A DNA stretch of 64,000 nucleotides, from assembly GCF_036898095.1 (NCBI RefSeq), contig NC_090744.1, positions 95,456,495-95,520,494 of the forward strand, written 5' to 3'. Each line of letters begins with the position of its first letter. Positions within the stretch are counted from its first letter, which is position 1. Origin of the DNA: Palaemon carinicauda (taxonomy: Eukaryota > Arthropoda > Malacostraca > Decapoda > Palaemonidae). Under the pieces are notes generated by a model, which searched no databases, was not told the origin of the DNA, and saw nothing but the letters and a program-made list of their open reading frames with translations. The position numbers and the translations under genes are program-made. Positions 36,145-46,999 of this stretch are shown here, in pieces.

Positions 36145-36360
36145 CTTCTGAATAAATGTTCAGTGATTTAACAGATCGGTGTAATGACGAAGACTTAACA
36201 GATGAAGAATGAAGTAACTTTGTGGCAAGTGAAGTGCGCGTAGTTCTCTTAGCGCCTGATAGGACATCATCTATTGCAGGTATATTGGACATCCTTAAAC
36301 TTCTTTTCCTTGAAATTCTTTTCCTTAAACTTCTCTCATCTTCTTCACTGCTTTCTGAAT
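36145..36360 (-). CDS. exon of ELYS-like gene, 216 bp
   Basis: The acceptor is TATTCCAG (CT at 36,361-36,362), the donor GTAAGA, and boundaries are phase 1. It reads D-S-E-S-S-E-E-D-E-R-S, an acidic Ser cluster that looks like a CK2 substrate, then R-K-R-I-S-R-K-R-S-L-R-M-S-N-I-P, then T-T-R-T-S-L-A-T-K-L-L-H-S-S-S-V-K and S-L-N-I-Y-S-E. K-R-I-S-R-K-R is a plausible nuclear localisation signal. No folded domain is recognised. The ending resembles that of exon 25,808-25,984. Confidence 0.85.
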
Positions 36361-37287
36361 CTGGAATATTTACCCATTGTCTTAACACTATATATCACTG
36401 AGACAAATTATCAGGTTTTGGTAAATATTTAATCCAACATCTTATTGAAATCAATACTTTAGCTTCATAAAATCAATTTTCTGTAAGCTCAAAATGAAAT
36501 GATTGATGGACTTAAGATGAACTAGTTCTGAATTCTGTATGCTCAAGTCAATCTATACAGTATAGATAGTTTATAACTATGAACAAAATCTATGTACCCA
36601 AATAAAACAAACAACCAAGAACATCTGAAGTTATTTATAAACATCACAAGTGCTAGGTCATAGCTATATGATCTTTAATAAAGTCATGAAATGAGTTCAT
36701 ACAATCTTTAAAAAATCAACCAATCTAAGTAGGAATTTTTTTTCAAGCTACTTCTTCAAGAAAGATTTTAAATTGACAAAGTTTAATGTTATGAAGGTTT
36801 AAGTGTCAATATTATATTGCCTATCTGCAACTGATAAATTACATCTTTGGACTATACTCTATGTAATTAAACATCCACTTCATTCAACTTGAAAATGATT
36901 ATTCAACCAGCTCAGAAGTTGAAATCCTTGACTTTCTGTACTGACACAGGGTCTGGTTCTTGGGGGAAAATATCAATTATATCATACAAGGCAAAATGTC
37001 TTAAAAATTCGATAAAATGTATGATAATTATCTATTCTATAATAATGTAATATTTGCAGGGACACTTAATCATCAAAAGGGATGGAAAGTCAATACATAA
37101 AAAAAAGTAAAAGTCTTACTTTTAGATTTGTCCTGAAGACCTCATTATGTTTTTTTTTTTTTTTTTTTTTTTTTTTTTGTCAGATTTCTCCTCCCCTTCT
37201 TTGGTCTTTCCCTCATATGGTCACTTTTATAAATCTTGTTCCAATCACCACCTCTTATTCAAGAATTGAAAAAAACTAAATTTTTAC

Positions 37288-37345
37288 CTTTCACACTGGT
37301 GATGGGACTGGATGTCATACTTTTCACTGCATCTGCTGATGGCTT
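37288..37345 (-). CDS. exon of ELYS-like gene, 58 bp
   Basis: The acceptor has a strong pyrimidine tract (TTTTTTTTTCAG; CT at 37,346-37,347) and the donor is GTAAAA. It enters in phase 0 and leaves in phase 1, matching both neighbours exactly: K-P-S-A-D-A-V-K-S-M-T-S-S-P-I-T-S-V-K. The exon is too short to judge alone; the support is the phase fit and S-P-I-T composition. Confidence 0.75.
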
Positions 37346-38653
37346 CTGAAAAAAAAATTACATCATTGTACTTGAATATTAATCCAAGAATATAAACTGG
37401 TAAGAGATTTTTATCCAGTAACTCCTGCAACAGTTGAAATCTTGCAATACCAATTTTCTACAAGTATATAAAGCGGCGTAATAATTTTTAAATGTGAATC
37501 ATATCCCAGTAACCATGAATGACTATTTCAAATCTCGCTTCCAAATCAAACTATATAAAATTAACCATTCCACCTCTGAGGTCTTGTTCTCTGATAGCAA
37601 ACTAACATAAAGGTCCTTAGAATGATTGGAAAAAAAAATCCAGCTGTCGTAAATATAGATAAAGACAGAAGGGTGTAAGCACTCAAGCTGATGCTAATAA
37701 GTTATAATACAACAATCATAATAAAAACAAATACAACTGCAAGAAATAGAATACTACATGGAAATAGAAAAAACACAGTTGAGTGCATTAAATGAAAAGG
37801 CAGTAAGAGCAAAAATTGAAAGGCAAGCAATATGATCATTATAAATAATTTTATAAATAGCTACTTGCAACAACTTGATTTCACTCATCTTACATTCCAA
37901 AAAGAAGATTTGCACCAAGTCCCCTTAAGGCAACGAGAATACTGCAGCAAACCAAAGGCTAGTATGTTTATCACAGAACACCACAGATGGCCTGAGCTGC
38001 CATAATATCATGAGTAACTGGAGTCAAGTTAGTTGGAACTTGACCATGGGTGGAAACAAGATTTGAAGAGAAATCAAGGTGAAACACCAATGCTTTATTG
38101 AAAATAAAAAGGTATTCCAAGAATGGATTCTAAAGTTGAAAGGTCCATAAGTTCTACACAATTAGTCTTAGACATTCAGTTCATAACACTCGCTTATCTC
38201 CATCATTTTCCAACATTTAATATAGCTACTGCTAATGAGTTAGACTACACAAGTATCAAGAATTCCAGCAAATATTTGCGTACTAAAAAAAAAGCTTTAC
38301 AAAAAGAATTTAAGCAAATTTTATTTCATCTTACACCTTATCTGATTTTTTCTTTTACTGCACATAAAGGGTTTTAATTTTTGAAGGTTCTCATCTTTGG
38401 GACTACTTTACAGAACAAATACCACAGTAGACAAATCAATGACAAAATTTAATTGACTGCTTTGTGGTTACACAACTATTTCAAAGGGAATAATGAAAAA
38501 CCTTAATAAGCGGATACATTGAAATTGGAAGTAAAAATATCCTAAACAAAATAAAAAGAAGTGCTTTGTCAATACACTCACTGATACAGATGATAAAAAG
38601 AACCAAAGCCATTATGACGTCAGAAATATTTAAAAAGTTCAGTCAATACTTAC
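37346..38653. other. intron of the ELYS-like gene, nothing recognised
   Basis: AT-rich. A plus-strand frame at 38,123-38,377 has no supporting features. The 36,361-37,287 intron likewise shows only poly-T tracts. Confidence 0.5.
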
Positions 38654-41600
38654 CAAGAAAGACTGTTTAGATGATTTTTCCTGTTTAGTTGATACAGGTT
38701 TCTCTATGAAAACCTCATCTTCGGACTCTGAAACTCTTCTGGAGGGCCTTCTCTTCCTCCCACTTTTCCTAACTGGTTGTTCTGGGGATGATTCTTTCAC
38801 GGAGGGTGGAGTTCTTTCTCTGTTGACGCTAGACAAGCTATCTATGGATGAATCACTGGTTTTTTTAGATGCTGCTCTCTCCTTAGCATTCACAACCCCT
38901 GCTAAAGAATCTCCACTTCCAAGAGATTTCCTTGATCTTTTACGAGACTGAACTGGACTATCTGTCGTATCCTCAGCTGCACTTTCGCTAACAGAAGATC
39001 GAGACCTAAGAGTTCTCGATGGAGTTTTTGATTTCTTAGATTCCATTTTTGAAGAGACTTCAGTGTCTTCACTAATAGTCTCCAAGGTTTCGAAACCTTG
39101 ACCAAGTCGGGAAGGTGTTTTCCTACTTCTAGATGGTGTAGACCTTTTAGAGGGGGTCAAAATTGCTTTGGGGGACTCTGACTCAGCTTTCACTGGGGTT
39201 CCTAAGTTATCATCATGGGAAACAGTAACTAGTTCAATCTTTGAGCTCTTCCCTTTCTTCTGTGTTAGTTTAGATTCTTCAAGGTTCAGCTGTTCTGAAA
39301 CTGAGCTTCTACGACGAGATCGTCTTGCTGGGGATTTAACACTTGGTGTTTCAGGAGTTGCTGGATCTGCAGAGCTACTTGCTGGTTCATTTATTTGTTT
39401 TGATCTTCGTGAAGGTGTTCCAGGTGTTGTAGGATCTCCAGAGCCACTTGCAGATTCACTTATTCGTTTTGATCTTCGTGAAGGTGTTCCAGGTGTTGCT
39501 GGATCTCCAGAGCCACTAGCAGGTTCACTTATTCGTTTTGATCTTCGTGAAGGTGTTCCAGGCGTTGCTGGATCTGCCGAGCTACTTGCAGGTTCACTTA
39601 TTCGTTTTGATCTTCGTGAAGGTGTTCCAGGCGTTGCTGGATCTCCAGAGCTACTAGCAGGTTCATTTATTCTTCCTGATCTTAGTGAAGGAGATGATGG
39701 AGGGGTGGGTATATCATCTTGTGACTGACCAGACGAAGACAAAACCTTTGGCTCTACTGCAGAATTAGTCACTCTAGCTGACCGCTCAGGAGACAGAAGT
39801 AACTTCTGAGCAACCTTATCAACTTCATTCTTCACAAGTTTGGTTCCAGAGGACTTCCTAGATGAGGGTGTGACAACTGATACACTTGGTGTAGCCAAAT
39901 CAACTTTAGTTAGAGGAGTTGGTACATCACTTATCTTTCTACCAGATTTTAAGGCTTTATCAGCAGTGCCCAAACCTGTAGCACCCAAACGAGTTCTTGG
40001 CAAAGGGGTCACCTGAAGGTTGCTAACATTAAGTCTCTTACTGCTTCTTGTCGGAGTCGCTGGAGTAGTAGTGGTTGAGCTAAGACGCCGACTCCTTCTC
40101 AAAGGAGTTGTGTGTCCCAGCTCTACCATATGTTCAACGGAAACTTTGGCAAGGACTTCTTTTGCACTAATTGATGGTGACTGTGCAGGAGTAGCTACTG
40201 ATGTACTTAGTCGACGGCTTCTCCGGCGAGGAGTTCTATTCCCTGACTCTACTGAATTATCACTTTGAATATCGGATGACTTTTCCATACCGACTACTTT
40301 ACTTTTGGGTGAATCTACAGTAAAGGTTTTGTTTACAGTGGTTACATCTGCACCTTCCACATCCTTTGATGCTTCCTTAGACTCAGACACACTACCTGTA
40401 TCTTCATGGGGTTTTCTATCTGGAGACAATTTATGATGGACCTCTTCTGTTTCCATTTTATCATCTTTGATTATGGTTTGAGGTATTTTAGGTTCTTGTG
40501 AACTTGTTTCTTTATTTAACTCATGTTTTTCCATTACATTAGATTTTACAGGGGAGTCAATCTTTACCAACAAAACTCTTGTTTCTGGCAATGGACTGCT
40601 AGTTTCTGCCTTTCTTCTGGCCGGGGAGAATTTAGAAGGTGAGGGACTATGAGTGCTTAACTGTTGATCTGAAGCATCCTTTGAAGACTCTGTAAGTGTC
40701 AAAGACCTCTTCACTGTTTTTTCTTCTGACTGAGCATAGGATCTATGTAATTCAGGAATATTTTCCACAAAAGGACTGAGTCTTAACTCTAATGCATCAT
40801 CCTTAGTAGAGGTTAACCTTGTATTTCGTCTAGTTGGTGTTGTGGGAGGGGAACTGGTTTCCATAAGACTTTCACCAAGGTCTTTGGGTTTGTCAGGTGT
40901 AAGCCTTAAACTTCTCCTAGGAGGACTTCTGTCAGAACTTAACTCTACTTGACTTTGATTGTGTAATATACCTGGGGAGTCCATTTTCTGCGGTGAGATT
41001 CTCGCACTACGGCGGGTAGGAGTAGAAGGAGCTGAAACGGACACTTCTTTAGCATCATCAGATTTTCCTTGCACCTCAGTGTATTCTTTCACCTCTGTCT
41101 TGCTAGATTTAGATCTTGCATTTTGTTGGTTTGAGGAAGTAGTATCTGATAAAGATTCTATTTCATTATCAAGGGATTCTTTCAGAGAAGTGTCTATTTC
41201 ATTTCCTGAAGAAGGGCTACCTGATAATTCTATCTTGTGTGTTAGCTTTCCACTTTGGTCTAAAGTAGTGATAATTGCAATGGACTCTCCCTCATCAACG
41301 TAAGTACTATCAGAAATGGGTTTTTCGAGGCAGTCAGTGTGCCGTTGTGTGTCTGTAATATCGAGTGATTTTTCTTTTCGAGGCGTTATTCTTGCACTAC
41401 GGCGGGTAGGTGTAGGAGGAGGCGAAAAGGAGGCAGCATTGCCGTCAGTAGAATCTTCAACTGCCCCAGGATGCTCTTTCACTTTTAAGCTCAAGAACTC
41501 TGTATTACTGGATGTAAGTCCTGTAGTTTGATCAGCTGGGGAAGTAGGGATTGATAAGGATTCCACTTCACAAACAACAGACTCTTTTAACATGACATCT

Positions 41601-43592
41601 TTTTTGTGTTCTGAAGCAGGAATTTCAGTCCCTATTTCCTGTTCTTTTCTTGTGGTCTCAAGGTTAGAGCTTTCGTAAGTCACTGTATTAGATAAAGATT
41701 GAGTAACACATTTACTATTATCCAATACATCTGATGAAGACTTCTTTTCCAAACTTAAATTGGTATCTTGCATCTTAGAGTCAGCCTCAATGGTCAACTC
41801 TTCTGGCTCTTTCTGCAGTCCAATTTCAACGGTTTCTTTATTCTGAAACACACTATTACATTCCTCTATCTCCTTATTTTCCCTGATGGAAATGCATTCA
41901 GTTTCTGTTGTCATTTGTGTTTGTACTTCAGTGATGTTTGACTGCAACTCCTTTCTCTGGGTATTACTTTCTTTGATGCTAGCTGCTACAGTGCAATTTT
42001 CATCTGTTTCCATTTCTTCAATACCTTCACTGATCCCGTTACTATATTCACTATCCTGAAATTGTTCACTGTGAGTAGTTATTTCTGGTTTCATAACAAA
42101 TATGTCATCTTTTTCACATAGTGAAGATTCCTCACTTACTCTAGTCTCCACAATTTCCTTTCCATCTGACACTGCCTTCAGATCAGATTCCTGAACCTGG
42201 TCCTCTGTTTTTAATTTCTCAAACTGATCAAACTCGGCTGAAGAATCTGATTTGGCAGAATTTGTAACTAGAGGTTTGCCATGTACATCTTTTGCATGAC
42301 CTAACACTTCCTGGGGTTTGTTCTCTGCATCACCAATTTCCATTTCTGGGATTACTGGTTCCGGATCATTTTCAGGAACAATTTCGTCAACTCTCCTTGA
42401 AACGTCAAGCGCGCTTGCCTTCACACTTTCCTCTTCTGGCATGTTAGCTTCCATGCTATTTTCTTCAGCACCTTCAGCTATTGCCACCTTTGCCTCATCA
42501 ACAGAAATGGGTTTCAGGATGCCTTCCCTTGATAAAAGAGCCTCTTTAATATCTGGAGATGATGGATCAGCTTCCTCTGGCTCTTTCTCCAGGTCTGAAT
42601 CATCCGAGAAATTGAGAGGACTAAAATGCTCAGAGGCATCCAAATTTAAAACAAAGCTTTCTTCTTCAGAAAGGGCTTCATTAATCATTTCTGGAGTAAT
42701 CATTTCCTCCTCTTTCTCACTCGCAAGTTGTAAGATGTTATCTTCTATTCCATTTCCATCACTTCTAATAGTTGAGTCACCTAAAACCGCTTCACCAAGA
42801 CCCAAATTTTCCATTACAAGGTTTTCATTTAGTGCTGCAACTACCCTTCCTTTCTGTACTTCCATCTTGTCCATGATTGATAAATTCTTTGTTTCGTCAC
42901 TTTTGTTTTCCTCAACAAAACTTTTCTCTGCATCACTTTCAGAATCTGAGAACCTCAGAGATGTGATGTACTCTGAATCATTTAGATTTTGGGTTACACT
43001 CGATTCCACTGTAGTTTTAACAGTAACAGATGTTTTACTTTGCTCAAATTCCTCAAATACAGTTCTAAGACTTTTATCATCCTGACTGACTTCATCCAGC
43101 ATTAGTTTTACACCTTCACCATCATCCACTTCATTTATTACATTTTCCTCTGAACATTCCTCAACTTCATCTGATTTCTGTGTTTCGTGAACTGAAGTGT
43201 CCTCATTTTCCATTTCAAGAGTCAGTTTCATTTCCTCTTCCTTTTCCGATTCATTTCCCTCGAGGGGTTCACTAATTTGGTCTTGGTCATCTACATCTTG
43301 TCTTCTATTTTCAATGGTATCCTCTTCCTCATGCACAGAATTTTTCAATTCATGTTCTGCCTCCAGACAAATTGGCTCATCTTCATCATCCCCACCAACT
43401 TCAAAGGACCTCTCAGCACCAGCTAAATTCTTCTCAGATTCTCCCTCTTTCTCCTCTACACCCTCTGATATTTGGGTATCAGATATTTTCTCCTCTGTGA
43501 AACTGTAAAAGGAGTCTTCTACAACTTTTTCTTCCTCTATGCTGAATTCTTCAGTTAATGTTGCTTCAATTTTACCCGTTATTTCTTCATTG
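38654..43592 (-). CDS. giant 4,939 bp exon: disordered S/T-P-rich tail of an ELYS/MEL-28-like chromatin nucleoporin (candidate)
   Basis: An uninterrupted 1,646-codon frame lies between acceptor TATCCTTTCAG (CT at 43,593-43,594) and donor GTAAGT (reverse complement 38,648-38,653). Residues about 1-700 are strongly acidic (Glu/Asp/Ser). From about residue 725 the motif S/T-P-x-R-R-S-x-R-I/L recurs at least eight times, for example P-T-R-R-S-A-R-I-T-P-R-K, P-R-R-S-L-R-L-T-P and P-R-R-R-S-R-R-L-S. A tandem array of 23-residue units follows at 39,345-39,690. The end is basic (R-K-S-G-R-K-R-R-P-S-R-R-V-S-E). The many Ser/Thr-Pro sites suit CDK control in mitosis. ELYS/MEL-28 (AHCTF1) seeds nuclear pores on chromatin and recruits PP1 through a long tail of this type. 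No folded domain is in view, so Ki-67-like or another chromatin protein remains possible. Confidence 0.9.
39345..39690 (-). repeat. 69 bp in-frame tandem repeat in the giant exon
   Basis: The word GATCTTCGTG (plus strand) recurs at 39,402, 39,471, 39,540 and 39,609, with a variant at 39,678: exactly 69 bp each time, 23 codons. Each unit holds P-A-T-P-G-T-P-S-R-R-S-K-R-I-S-E followed by P-A-S-S-S/G-G/A-D. Differences between units are few, implying recent expansion or gene conversion. Confidence 0.95.
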
Positions 43593-43940
43593 CTGAAAGG
43601 ATAAAAAATTATGAGTTCCAGATAATAAATACCAACAATGTCTTGAAAGACTGGCAATTAAAAGCAAAAACTAAATTGAAAGCATCTAGTGTTAAATAGA
43701 TATTATAATAAAAGCATAAATAGATCCAGAATGCCACCACCACAAAAATCATCCCTTATGATATATAGAAACAATACAAAAATACAGCACACAATACACA
43801 ACAACTTCAAAGTGATGTATTTAAAAGTAAGGTGTGCATTCCTCGCAACTAAATACTGTAACATCTAATACAGTATAACAAATGTACAATTACCACTACC
43901 CCAATCACTAGTTTAGATACAAATAAAAAAGAATAATAGA

Positions 43941-44290
43941 AATGACAAATTCAGAGATAATTTGTATTTTCCCCTAAATAATACAAACCTGAAGTTATTT
44001 ATGTGGATTATCTTTCAGCATAGCTGGAAGGTAGCCATTAAACTTTTACTGCGAGGTGGCAACCCTGCCTAACCGCTTGAGTGGGTAGGCTGAGGGTTGG
44101 GGGGGGGGGTGTTACCCAGATGCCTCTATATACACTCTCACAGCTGTGAGACATCACTTTTGATTGCAGGCAGGACTTCTGGGGAACAGGTAATGGCACG
44201 CCAATTTATATAAATAACTACAGGTTTGTATTAGTTAGGGAAAAATACAAATTATCTCCGAATTTGTCATTTGTTCCCATACTAACAAAC
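43941..44290. repeat. left ITR and internal complementary region of DIRS C
   Basis: Stem arms 43,941-43,990 and 44,221-44,270, then a direct copy of the ITR edge (ACTAACAAACCTGTTATTCA). Same layout as DIRS B and A with different sequence. Confidence 0.8.
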
Positions 44291-44599
44291 CTGTTATTCA
44301 TATGAATGACTCACTCTTAGGTGGGTGGAAGTCCTAGATCTGGCATGGACATTGACCCAGTTTTACCTAGTATAGTATACTGTATGACCGTGGTCTGGGG
44401 AAAACTTTGACACCTCGCTGAAATATACAAAGTGAGTATATTAGCGGCCTGTGCAAGGCAGTGTAATTGCTCCCTAGCAGAAAGCAATGAGGACGTGGAC
44501 GGTATAAAACTATTATAACTTATACTAGGTTATACAAGGGAAGTAATAATTACCTGCAGAGGTTGAAGCCAGCTTGCCTAGGTACCCATTTTAACCAAC

Positions 44600-46045
44600 T
44601 GCTACTTGTCATTTAGGAAGCCTGAGGTATCTTAAACCACTTGTTGAGCAGCCACCACAAGACCAATAGTTAACGTATCGAGTCTCCTGTGGGTCGCGTC
44701 TTTTAAATTATGGCGGTAAAGGTAGTCTGCCTCTTTCACATGCCCGCTTGAAGCACTTGCAACACGGAGAAGTTGCGTTTGAATGCCAGATTCTGATTTC
44801 CCTGACATCATAGGCTTTAGGTCACGGAGTCTGAGGAGGATCGGGAGCCAAGGTTCTTTCAAAGTCTTGGCGAATCCAGGAGGAAACCTTGTTTTTGGTA
44901 ATCCTCCTCTTTACTCTCTCTGAACTAACAAACAGAGGTGTTAGTCTGGGCTATGTTGCTGCAGTGCATTTAAGATAGTATCTCAAACTCCTCACTGGGC
45001 ATAGTAACAACTGATCTGGGTTATTGGTTACAGAACAAAGACTCGCAATCTGAAAGGGCCCGAATCTATGGTCCAAAACCCCGGGATTTTGAGTCTTAGC
45101 AATAAACTCAGGGATGAAGGCGAGTGTCACTTAACCCCCATTCCCTTGAATGGGCGATGTCATAAGAGAGGCTATGAAGTTCACCGACACTCTCTGCCGA
45201 GGTTAAAGTGAGCAGGAACGCTGTCTACAAAGTGAGCTTTCGGTCAAATGCATGGCGTAATGGTTCGTAGGGAGGTCTTTTAAGGATCTAAAGACACAAC
45301 GCACTTTCCAAGGAGGAGGCCTAATCTCTGACTGGGGCCAAGTGATGTCATAACACCGTATGAGTAAAGAAAGCTCCAACGGAGATGAAATATCCACTCC
45401 TTTCACCTTAAGGCTATGCTTAAGGCTGAGCAATAGCCTTTCACCGCCGAGACCGAAAGGAGCTTTTCCTCCCGAAGGTATACAAGGAACTCCGCTATTG
45501 CTGGGAGTGGCACCGTGTGGAGAGATATTCCTTCCACGACACCTACCACAGAATACTCTCTCTCCATTTTGCCTGGTAGACCGAGGCTGAGGACCTACGC
45601 AAGTATCCGGACATTCGCTCCGCAACTTGACGTGAAAAGCCCTTTCGAGAGAGGAGACGTTGGATAGTCTCAACACGTGAAGTCGAAGCGAATGCACGGT
45701 CTTGTGGAATACGTACGCGTGTGGTTGTTTGAGCAGATCTGGACATGGACGGAGTTCTCTCAGTAGATCTACTAGAAGTTGCAGAAGGTCCGGAAACCAC
45801 TCTGCATGATGCCATAGCGAACCTATAAGGGTCATCATTAGATCTTTGGATGCTCTGGTTTTGTTGAGCAGTCTCCTCATCAGACAAAACGGGGGAAAGG
45901 CGTACACGACTATGATGTCTGTTGTTGGAATGCATCTTGCCATAGAGCCTGAGGGTCCGGGACAGGGGGACAGTACAGCGGAAGCTTGCTGTTCAGAGAT
46001 GTAGCGAACTCCCACAAAGTCAGGACTTTGTTGGCTATCTGACAA
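44600..46045 (-). pseudogene. recombinase and post-RNase H region of DIRS C, broken
   Basis: The open frame 45,203-46,045 starts with the post-RNase H block: C-P-G-P-S-G-S-M-A-R and V-Y-A-F-P-P-F, then L-W-H-H-A-E-W-F-P-D-L-L-Q-L-L-V. It runs through L-L-K-Q-P-H-A-Y-V-F-H into the recombinase N-terminus. An overlapping frame (45,543-45,935) carries the recombinase N-terminal words S-R-Q-V-A-E-R-M-S-G-Y-L and S-A-S-V-Y-Q-A-K-W-R-E, so a frameshift splits it. The C-terminal catalytic half (44,600-45,200) has no sustained frame and no clear HxxR box. It aligns with the intact counterpart in element A. Confidence 0.7.
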
Positions 46046-46188
46046 TTCAAAGACATTCGGAGCCTACTATCTGAGTCGCTCTGCTCAGATTGTCCACGAG
46101 CATATTCCTCTTGCCTGGAATGAATTGAGCTGATAAACACCGAATGTTCTGACCATCTGAAGATCATTTCTGCAAGATGGCATAGAGG

Positions 46189-46560
46189 CTACGAAAAGGT
46201 ACCGCCCATTTTGTTTATGTAAGCCACTACTGTGGTATTGTCGCTCATGAACACCACAGAGTGACCTGCCAGCAACTCTTGGAACTGATGAAGAGCTAGG
46301 TAAGCTGCTCTCATCTCTAGAAGATTTATGTGCTGGTACCTTTCTGATTCTGACCAAAGGCCGGAGATCATATGGCACAGCAGGTGAGCCCCCATCCTTC
46401 TTTTAATGCATCTGTGAAGAAGATCAAATCCGGAGGGGGAAAGAGAAGATTCTGGCTCCGTCGAAGGTTTTCGTCTACCATCCACCAACTCAAATCCGTC
46501 ACCTGATCCTGAGTTATAGGAACTAGGGTGTCCAGTGGATCTGAGTGTTAGTTCCACACG
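46189..46560 (-). pseudogene. RNase H remnant of DIRS C
   Basis: The frame contains H-I-N-L-L-E-M-R-A-A-Y-L-A-L and V-F-M-S-D-N-T-T-V-V-A-Y-I-N-K, the second and third acidic motifs, nearly identical to DIRS B. The first Asp motif region (F-D-L-L-H-R-C-I-K) is degraded. A stop follows G-G-T-F-S. Upstream sequence ends abruptly at the LINE tail near 46,588. Confidence 0.75.
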
Positions 46561-46587
46561 GACTTCAGCTGCCACTGCAGGGATCTT

Positions 46588-46990
46588 ATCCTGATCGATT
46601 GATTTGAAGTTCTCTGGCATCCTGACATCGAAGGTCATCGACGCCGATATCGTTTATTATAAATAAAGATTAAAAGAATATTCAATTAAAACCAAAGAAG
46701 TAAATATGTTATAAAAGTTAAATAGCATTAAGAAGACCTGCTTCTGATATAAATTTAAAAATACCACTAGCATTGTATGACACATCATGTCCAAGGATCT
46801 TGGCCAGGATGAACCTACCATCCTCACCTCGAGCCTCAAACAGATATCTATTTCCCAAGTTATTATAATTGGGGCATTTGATCAACAAAATGCCTCACTG
46901 TTAAAGGTACCAAACAGTCGTCGCAATACGGTTGGTGTTGGCCCTTCAGAAGAAACTTGTGTGTCAACCGTGTGTGACCAATGCGGAGAT
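46588..46990 (-). mobile_element. LINE 3'-end fragment inside DIRS C
   Basis: On the minus strand it reads L-R-I-G-H-T-R-L-T-H-K-F-L-L-K-G and C-D-D-C-L-V-P-L-T-V-R-H-F, the signature end of the RNase H/zinc region of Jockey/I-type LINEs, then I-L-G-H-D-V and F-K-F-I-S-E-A-G-L-L and a 3' UTR ending in the shared GGCATCCTGA word and an (ATCA) tail near 46,588-46,600. It is homologous to the fragment at 11,325-11,645 but retains about 90 bp more at its 5' side. Confidence 0.8.
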
Positions 46991-46999
46991 TCTCGTCCT

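Noticed and set aside
39168..39728. 186-codon plus-strand open frame with repeated L-I-R-F-D-L-R-E-G words
   Set aside because: It is antisense to the giant host exon and simply mirrors the 69 bp repeats.
42318..43085. 255-codon plus-strand open frame, Ser-rich
   Set aside because: It is antisense to the acidic part of the giant exon; Glu/Asp codons reversed give Ser/Phe/Leu-rich frames.
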